Assembly: GCA_002392705.1 (NCBI GenBank)
Contig: DGHP01000068.1
Coordinates: 18,977 to 28,504, forward strand
Source of the DNA: Lachnospiraceae bacterium UBA3845
GTDB lineage: Bacteria > Bacillota > Clostridia > Lachnospirales > Lachnospiraceae
Reading direction: 5' to 3'
DNA length: 9,528 nucleotides
The translations under genes and the position numbers were made by a program. Below the pieces are notes generated by a model that was given only the letters and a program-made list of their open reading frames with translations, was not told the DNA's origin and ran no database searches. Each line of letters starts with the position of its first letter. Position 1 is the first letter of the stretch. This document shows positions 5,556 to 9,528 of this stretch, in pieces.

Positions 5556-6899
5556 TCAGACCAGTCTCCTTGCCGCGCACGGTGTGCGGTAATTGATCGA
5601 AGAGATGACGATGCCTACTTTGGAGTTGCTCGCATGGCATACCTGGTTGTTGCCGATGTAGATCGTCACATGGCCGATGCCGCCGCCGTTTGAATAGAAG
5701 AGCAGGTCGCCGGGCTGAAGGTCGCTCATGGAGACCGAACTGCCGTATCCGCTCTGGGCTGCCGCATTGTGCGGAAGGCTGATTCCGAAGTGGGCGAATA
5801 CTGCCATGACGAATCCGGAGCAGTCCGCGCCGCCTGTAAGGCTGGAGCCGCCGTATACATAAGGATTGCCGACAAACTGTGTGGCGTACTGCGCGATCGC
5901 GCTGCCTGTCGCCGCGCCGGACTGGCTTGTGCCTGTCTCCGTGCTCTGGGAACTGCTGTCATCCACAACCGGTACGTTGTCTTCGGAAACCGCTGTTCCG
6001 TTCGCCACCGCCTCATCGTAGGCGTTGACAGCTTTCAGATAAGCGTTGTATGCTTCAACTGCGGCCGCTGCCGTAGTCTGTGCCTCTTCCTCGCTGGAAG
6101 GATGCATGGCCGCGTCTTCCGCCGCCAGATAAGCCTGGTAAAGGGCGTCCACCTGGGATTCCGAAACGGAGGAAGAAGAGGAAGTGCCTGTGCTGGTTCC
6201 TGCAGCCGCTGCCGCGTCCGCCGCATTGATCGCGGAAAGGTATGCATTGTAAGCTTCCACAGCCTTCGCCGCGGTTGCCTGCGCCTCTTCCTCGCTGGAA
6301 GGATGCATGGCCGCGTCCTGAGCGGCAACATATGCCTGATAGAGTTCATCCACACTCGCTGAAGAGGCTGTGGAGGATGAAGAGGAACTGCTGCCGGAAG
6401 AAGCCGGAGCGCCGTTTGCTGCAGCTACATATGCATTGTAAGCCGCAACCGCCGCGTCCGCCGTCGCCTGCGCTTCCGCCTCATTGGCCGGATGCATGGC
6501 CGCGTCCTGGGCGTCCAGATAAGCCTGGTAAAGGGCGTCTACGTTAGAGGAAGATCCCGCTCCGGTATCCGTAGAGGAAGCGGAAGTTCCGCTGCCCGAC
6601 GTATTGGAATTCGGGGCGGAAGACAGATACTGTCCCGCAACATAGCCTTCCACGCCGTTCGCGTAGATCAGAGCCCAGCCGAGATCATCAACGGACTCCA
6701 CATAAACCTCGTCGTTATTATAGAGGGTTCCGATGACAGTGCTGTCCGGGCCCGCCGCAGAACGGATATTGATCGCGTCCGAGCAGTTTGCGTAGCCGGT
6801 GCTTCCGGCCGGAACCGCATATGCCGCCGTACTCATGCCTGCTGCAAGCAGTCCGAATGTCACCCCAAAAACAACGTATCCTGCCAGATTTTTTCTCAT
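5556..6899 (-). CDS. Secreted SH3b-NlpC/P60 cell-wall hydrolase with three internal repeats
   Basis: A 447-residue exported protein expected to cut peptide cross-links or stems of peptidoglycan. A Sec signal peptide (basic MRKN, hydrophobic stretch, likely cleavage after AYA, residue 28) is followed by a bacterial SH3 domain (about 33-93, containing the INIRS motif) for wall binding. Three 44-residue repeats (120-163, 183-226, 250-293) follow, separated by Ser/Thr/Gly-rich linkers. The C-terminal NlpC/P60 domain (about 334-447) has catalytic Cys360 in ADCSGF, His410 in IGHVTIYIG and a third polar residue His422 in CHASN. The repeats share the pattern YQAY..A.DAAMHP..E.EAQ.TA..AV.AYNAY and look alpha-helical; I do not recognise them as a named domain. 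There is no lipobox or LPXTG, so the protein is probably released or held by SH3b. ATG at 6899 has GGAGGAG 9 nt upstream. Its own promoter and terminator make it monocistronic. Confidence 0.93.
   Translation of the reverse strand: MRKNLAGYVVFGVTFGLLAAGMSTAAYAVPAGSTGYANCSDAINIRSAAGPDSTVIGTLYNNDEVYVESVDDLGWALIYANGVEGYVAGQYLSSAPNSNTSGSGTSASSTDTGAGSSSNVDALYQAYLDAQDAAMHPANEAEAQATADAAVAAYNAYVAAANGAPASSGSSSSSSSTASSASVDELYQAYVAAQDAAMHPSSEEEAQATAAKAVEAYNAYLSAINAADAAAAAGTSTGTSSSSSVSESQVDALYQAYLAAEDAAMHPSSEEEAQTTAAAAVEAYNAYLKAVNAYDEAVANGTAVSEDNVPVVDDSSSQSTETGTSQSGAATGSAIAQYATQFVGNPYVYGGSSLTGGADCSGFVMAVFAHFGISLPHNAAAQSGYGSSVSMSDLQPGDLLFYSNGGGIGHVTIYIGNNQVCHASNSKVGIVISSINYRTPCAARRLV
6021..6542 (-). repeat. 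Three in-frame repeats inside the NlpC/P60 gene
   Basis: Repeat units are at 6411-6542, 6222-6353 and 6021-6152, each 132 bp and separated by Ser-rich linkers of different length. DNA identity is patchy. The first and third share a run of about 25 identical bases around the YQAY codons. The second and third share about 35 identical bases around the AMHPSSEEE codons. That mosaic pattern suggests duplication followed by gene conversion. Confidence 0.85.
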
Positions 6900-6916
6900 A
6901 CTGATATTCTCCTCCG

Positions 6917-6982
6917 GAAAGCCGTCCGGCGGCTTTCTCTCTCTTCCAATCCGGGCTGAATGAGCTCCGGATGCTATCCGGA
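6917..6982 (-). promoter_or_regulatory. Structured 5' leader of the NlpC/P60 mRNA
   Basis: Two perfect hairpins lie between the predicted transcription start and the gene. One is TCCGGAT-AGC-ATCCGGA (6982-6966). The other is GAAAGCCG with an 8-bp complement and 5-nt loop (6937-6917), which ends directly against the GGAGGAG ribosome binding site (6915-6909). The second could influence ribosome access or protect the transcript. No known riboswitch consensus was recognised. Confidence 0.5.
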
Positions 6983-7056
6983 ACGGAATCCGGGCGGCTT
7001 GAAAGATTTCATTTTTAATAATTATATTACAGAATTGTTACGCGCTAACTGGTTTC

Positions 7057-7085
7057 ATGATAACAAACTGCAATATTTATGTCAA
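7057..7085 (-). promoter_or_regulatory. Sigma-A promoter of the NlpC/P60 gene
   Basis: On the minus strand TTGACA (7085-7080), a 17-bp spacer and TATCAT (7062-7057) give a perfect -35 and a 5/6 -10. Transcription should start near 7050, leaving a leader of about 150 nt. An alternative -10 (TATAAT at 7026-7021) has no good -35 and is less likely. Confidence 0.75.
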
Positions 7086-7114
7086 GCCTTTGAAAGAATA
7101 TCCGGAGGGAAATA

Positions 7115-7131
7115 TTAAAAAGTTATTAACA
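7115..7131 (-). promoter_or_regulatory. WalR-box-like site upstream of the NlpC/P60 promoter
   Basis: On the minus strand TGTTAA-N5-TTTTAA resembles the WalR (YycF) direct-repeat consensus TGTWAH-N5-TGTWAH with one mismatch. It sits about 30 bp upstream of the -35. WalRK is known to control NlpC/P60-type wall hydrolases in Bacillota. The region is AT-rich, so chance matching is a real possibility. Confidence 0.35.
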
Positions 7132-7145
7132 ATTTTATGTGGAGA

Positions 7146-7154
7146 TGTGGATAA
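7146..7154 (+). promoter_or_regulatory. Single perfect DnaA box
   Basis: TGTGGATAA, complement of the consensus TTATCCACA. It lies next to a related TGTGGAGAT (7138-7146) and about 60 bp upstream of the NlpC/P60 -35 box. The same 9-mer forms the core of the cluster at 5162-5266. Confidence 0.45.
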
Positions 7155-7209
7155 GTCAGGGCGGACGGGCTGTTCGGTACAGGATTCCCCTAAAGCGGCC
7201 AGGCTGCCG

Positions 7210-7262
7210 GGTGCAGCAGATGCACCTTCTGATCTGCGCTGAAACTGGATTTGCAGCAAATC
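7210..7262. promoter_or_regulatory. Palindromes upstream of the rubrerythrin promoter
   Basis: A 15-bp palindrome GATTTGC-A-GCAAATC (7248-7262) has perfect 7-bp arms and ends 18 bp before the -35 box of the rubrerythrin promoter, a reasonable operator position. Just upstream, GGTGCA / TGCACC (7210-7226) and GCAGAT / ATCTGC (7216-7237) are overlapping, mutually exclusive inverted repeats. None matches the PerR consensus. The binding protein is unknown. Confidence 0.4.
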
Positions 7263-7280
7263 GACGCTTAACTTGTTCAA

Positions 7281-7309
7281 TTGACATGCTACAGCTGATT
7301 TGGTACAAT
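7281..7309 (+). promoter_or_regulatory. Sigma-A promoter of rubrerythrin
   Basis: TTGACA (7281-7286), a 17-bp spacer and TACAAT (7304-7309) form a near-consensus promoter. Transcription should start near 7316, which gives a 5' leader of about 125 nt. Confidence 0.85.
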
Positions 7310-7347
7310 CTGACTGTATCTACATAAAGATATATTGGTGAACACCA

Positions 7348-7418
7348 GTGACTGCAGTTTCTCTGCCAGTCACATTTTTAGCACTATAGGCAAAAAGTTC
7401 AGGGAAGCGAACCTGGAC
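7348..7418 (+). promoter_or_regulatory. Structured rubrerythrin leader with terminator-like hairpin
   Basis: Inside the leader, GTGACTGCAG pairs with CTG(C)CAGTCAC (7348-7357 with 7363-7373, one bulged C), has a TTTCT loop, and is followed by A and five T's (7375-7379). This is shaped like an intrinsic terminator. A second hairpin, GTTCAGG / CCTGGAC with one G-U pair (7397-7403, 7412-7418), lies 10 nt before the ribosome binding site. TGGTG-AA-CACCA (7336-7347) precedes both. No known riboswitch family was recognised. Attenuation is possible but unproven. Confidence 0.45.
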
Positions 7419-7440
7419 CGCTTTATGAAAGGAGAATATT

Positions 7441-7983
7441 ATGGCAAAATGGGTATGCAACGTATGCGGTTATGTCTTTGAAGGCGAGAATCCACCGGAG
7501 AAATGTCCTGTATGTAAGGCTCCTGCTTCCAAGTTCACAAAGCAGGCTGACGAGCTTACATGGGCTGCAGAGCATGTGGTCGGGGTTGCCTCCGATGCTC
7601 CGGAAGACATTAAGGCAGACCTGAGATCCAATTTTGAAGGAGAATGCTCCGAAGTCGGCATGTATCTGGCTATGTCCCGCCAGGCTTACAGGGAAGGCTA
7701 TCCGGAAGTCGGAGAATATTACAAGACTGCAGCATTTGAGGAAGCGGAGCATGCTGCCAAGTTCGCTGAGCTTCTCGGAGAAGTTCTGTACGCGGACACA
7801 AAGAAGAATCTTCAGATCCGTGTGGATGCCGAGAACGGCGCAACCATGGGCAAGACTGATCTTGCGAAGAGAGCCAAAGCCCTCAACCTTGACGCGATCC
7901 ATGACACCGTCCATGAGATGGCCCGTGACGAGGCCAGACACGGCAAGGCATTCAAAGGACTGCTTGACAGATATTTCAGCTGA
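7441..7983 (+). CDS. rbr: Reverse rubrerythrin (N-terminal rubredoxin, C-terminal diiron domain)
   Basis: A 180-residue cytoplasmic non-haem iron protein that reduces hydrogen peroxide to water in anaerobes, taking electrons through its rubredoxin site. The rubredoxin-type Fe(Cys)4 domain comes first: CNVCG (Cys6, Cys9) and CPVC (Cys22, Cys25). The four-helix diiron domain follows with GE (Glu68), EEAEH (Glu101, His104), a helix with Glu131 and DEARH (Glu164, His167). This order is opposite to classical rubrerythrin and matches the reverse rubrerythrins of Clostridium. Length is normal and all expected ligands appear present. ATG at 7441 follows AAAGGAG by 6 nt. It is a single-gene unit with its own strong promoter, a long leader and a strong terminator. 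Divergent from the NlpC/P60 gene; no functional link with it is apparent. Confidence 0.96.
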   Translation: MAKWVCNVCGYVFEGENPPEKCPVCKAPASKFTKQADELTWAAEHVVGVASDAPEDIKADLRSNFEGECSEVGMYLAMSRQAYREGYPEVGEYYKTAAFEEAEHAAKFAELLGEVLYADTKKNLQIRVDAENGATMGKTDLAKRAKALNLDAIHDTVHEMARDEARHGKAFKGLLDRYFS

Positions 7984-8010
7984 TGCGAGCCGCTTAATAC
8001 AGGCACTTTT

Positions 8011-8043
8011 GAAGGAGTGGGAGAGATCCTGCTCCTTCTTTTT
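8011..8043 (+). terminator. Rubrerythrin terminator
   Basis: A 12-bp stem (GAAGGAGTGGGA, 8011-8022, with 8027-8038, two G-U pairs) is capped by a GAGA tetraloop and followed by five T's. It lies 27 bp after the stop codon. Confidence 0.92.
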
Positions 8044-8307
8044 GTGTTCTATCTTTCATTCATGGTGTACAGAAAGTGTACATCTGTCATATCTATTCTT
8101 TGCTTGAAATGTGGTTAGTGAACATTCAAAACTATGCTTGAAATCTCCCATCATCTGCAACCCGATAGACGCAAAAGATCCCTGACCGCTATAAGCAGCC
8201 AGGAATTCTTCTATATTTGGACAGTTTTCCTATATTAATTTGTTTCAATTCATTCCTGGCTTTTTCACAGCTGATCTCCCGCCTGAACCAATGGCCCCCG
8301 CCGGAAG
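8044..8307. other. Gene-free gap with unexplained repeats
   Basis: No open frame here has a start signal or family motif. The gap holds a 7-bp direct repeat GTGTACA (8065-8071 and 8076-8082, 11-bp period) and a 10-bp direct repeat TGCTTGAAAT (8101-8110 and 8135-8144). A large inverted repeat, AGCCAGGAAT (8197-8206) with ATTCCTGGCT (8252-8261), encloses 45 bp and is followed by T's to 8265. That last element is shaped like a plus-strand terminator with an oversized loop. No promoter that would feed it was found, and no clear terminator for the MATE gene on the minus strand. Confidence 0.5.
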
Positions 8308-9528
8308 TCATTGGGACGTTGTTTCGGCGTCATGCCAGGGCCCACTCATGTAAAAATACAGGGAAAGCACGGTCGCAACGCACCATCCGATCGGCCACGC
8401 ACACCAGATGCCGGTCGATCCAAGAGCCGTCCGGGACAGGAACAGCGCCAGCACAACACGCAGGATCAGATCCGTAAAAGTTCCGATCATGAACTTTCCC
8501 ATCATGCTCGCCCCGCGGAGGACGCCGTCCGCAACCAGCTTCGCCGAGACCACGAAGTAGAACGGCGAAAGAATGCGCAGATACAGGATGCCTGTGTGCA
8601 TCGCTTCCGCGGTCGGCGCCTTCATAAACAGATTCAGGAACCACTCTCCCGCAAAGAAGTATGCTGCGGCCAGCGGCACTGACAGCAGCCAGACCATCCG
8701 TACGCCTGCGCGGAAGCCTTCGGAGATCCGCTTCAGCTTTCCCGCTCCGATGTTCTGCGACGTATAATTGGAGATCCCGTTTCCGAGCGTTGTAAAGGAC
8801 GTGATCACCAGATTGTTCAGTTTGACCGCCGCGGAATAGCCTGCCATTACGCCCGGCCCAAAACCGTTGATCGTGCCCTGGATAATGATATTTCCCACCG
8901 AGATAAAGCTCTGCTGCAGAATGCTCGGAACCGCCACAGCTGCGATTTTCTGAAAGACCGGAAAAGAAAAAACGGCAGGTCTGCCTTTCGTATGTATTTC
9001 CTTCAACCGGGCAAAGACCACAAGCATAGCCAGCACACAGCTGACGCCCTGACAGATGAATGTCGCCCAGGCCACGCCGGCAACTCCCATATGGAACCCG
9101 CTCACGAACCAGATATCCATTCCGATATTGACCGTAGAGGATGCTCCAAGAAAAAGAAACGGGGTCCTGGAATCTCCCATCGCTGCAAAGATCCCTGTGG
9201 CGATATTGTAGAAGAATACAAACGGCAGTCCCCACAGATAGATATCCAGGTACAATTTCGAATCCGCGAAAACTTCCGCAGGGGTGCGGATCAGATGCAG
9301 AAAATGATCACAGCCGGCCATCCCGGTCAGCATCAGAAGCGCGCAGAGGACTCCGCTCGAGAGCAGTGCAGTGTATACTGCCGTCTTCATCCCGGTATAA
9401 TCCTTTGCCCCGAAATACCTGGATACGATCACCGAGCAGCCGATATTGCATCCGAACGCAAAAGCAATAAAAATCAGCGTGATCTCATAACTGTTCCCAA
9501 CCGCTGCCAGCGCGTTCTCCCCGATGAA
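8308..9528 (-). CDS. MATE-family efflux transporter, 5' end outside window
   Basis: The 406 C-terminal residues of an integral-membrane multidrug and toxin extrusion protein, which would export cationic compounds using a sodium or proton gradient. The frame is open to the window edge: it begins FIGENALAAVGNSYE, the usual segment after TM1, and continues through IGCSVIVSRYFGAKD, the conserved cytoplasmic motif after TM2. Many hydrophobic segments follow, as well as the second-half counterpart ISNYTSQNIGAGK. MATE proteins are usually about 450 residues, so some 45 are missing off the right edge. A GTG at 9432 is not a credible start because conserved sequence continues upstream of it. The C-terminus after the last helix is short and polar. 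Substrate cannot be told from sequence. Confidence 0.93.
   Translation of the reverse strand, partial: FIGENALAAVGNSYEITLIFIAFAFGCNIGCSVIVSRYFGAKDYTGMKTAVYTALLSSGVLCALLMLTGMAGCDHFLHLIRTPAEVFADSKLYLDIYLWGLPFVFFYNIATGIFAAMGDSRTPFLFLGASSTVNIGMDIWFVSGFHMGVAGVAWATFICQGVSCVLAMLVVFARLKEIHTKGRPAVFSFPVFQKIAAVAVPSILQQSFISVGNIIIQGTINGFGPGVMAGYSAAVKLNNLVITSFTTLGNGISNYTSQNIGAGKLKRISEGFRAGVRMVWLLSVPLAAAYFFAGEWFLNLFMKAPTAEAMHTGILYLRILSPFYFVVSAKLVADGVLRGASMMGKFMIGTFTDLILRVVLALFLSRTALGSTGIWCAWPIGWCVATVLSLYFYMSGPWHDAETTSQ

Noticed and set aside
7021..7049. Alternative NlpC/P60 promoter using TATAAT (minus strand, 7026-7021)
   Set aside because: No acceptable -35 at 16-18 bp, whereas TTGACA-N17-TATCAT just upstream is much better.
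8330..9235. 301-codon minus-strand open frame inside the MATE gene
   Set aside because: It is an alternative frame on the same strand as the MATE transporter, without membrane segments or motifs.

Overview
The window looks like a chromosomal segment of an anaerobic, fairly GC-rich member of the Bacillota, most likely class Clostridia and plausibly Lachnospiraceae. The signs are strong GGAGG-type ribosome binding sites before most genes, several intrinsic terminators, a rubrerythrin with its rubredoxin domain at the N-terminus (typical of strict anaerobes), and a secreted SH3b-NlpC/P60 hydrolase. The lineage is inferred from gene style only. I see no phage, plasmid, insertion sequence or CRISPR signal.

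Layout. Bases 1-173 hold no recognisable gene but have short palindromes. A strong hairpin terminator (174-225) follows. Five minus-strand genes then fill 289-4893. In transcription order they are a TrmH/SpoU-family RNA methyltransferase (4893-4045), an extended SDR / NAD-dependent epimerase-like protein (3831-2830), a DeoD-type purine nucleoside phosphorylase (2742-2011), a TRIC/UPF0126 membrane protein (1915-1265) and a PfkB-family kinase (1221-289). The last three are closely spaced and probably form one unit ending at the 174-225 terminator. The gap after the methyltransferase carries a 38-bp tandem repeat array that starts inside its last codons.

Bases 4894-5555 are non-coding. They hold an extended -10 promoter for the methyltransferase, a cluster of DnaA-box-like 9-mers (5162-5266) and the terminator of the next gene (5435-5466). 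That gene, minus strand 6899-5556, is a secreted SH3b-NlpC/P60 protein with three 44-residue internal repeats. A 541-bp divergent intergenic region (6900-7440) carries well-formed sigma-A promoters in both directions, a WalR-box-like site, a DnaA box, a 15-bp palindrome and structured leaders. Plus-strand reverse rubrerythrin follows (7441-7983) with a textbook terminator. After a 324-bp gap with unexplained repeats, a minus-strand MATE-family transporter runs off the right edge.

Functional picture. The DeoD/PfkB pair suggests nucleoside or sugar salvage. Rubrerythrin handles peroxide defence. The NlpC/P60 protein remodels the cell wall. None of this forms a clearly new system. The most interesting material is non-coding: the DnaA-box cluster, the 38-bp array, and the two regulated leaders flanking the divergent promoter region.
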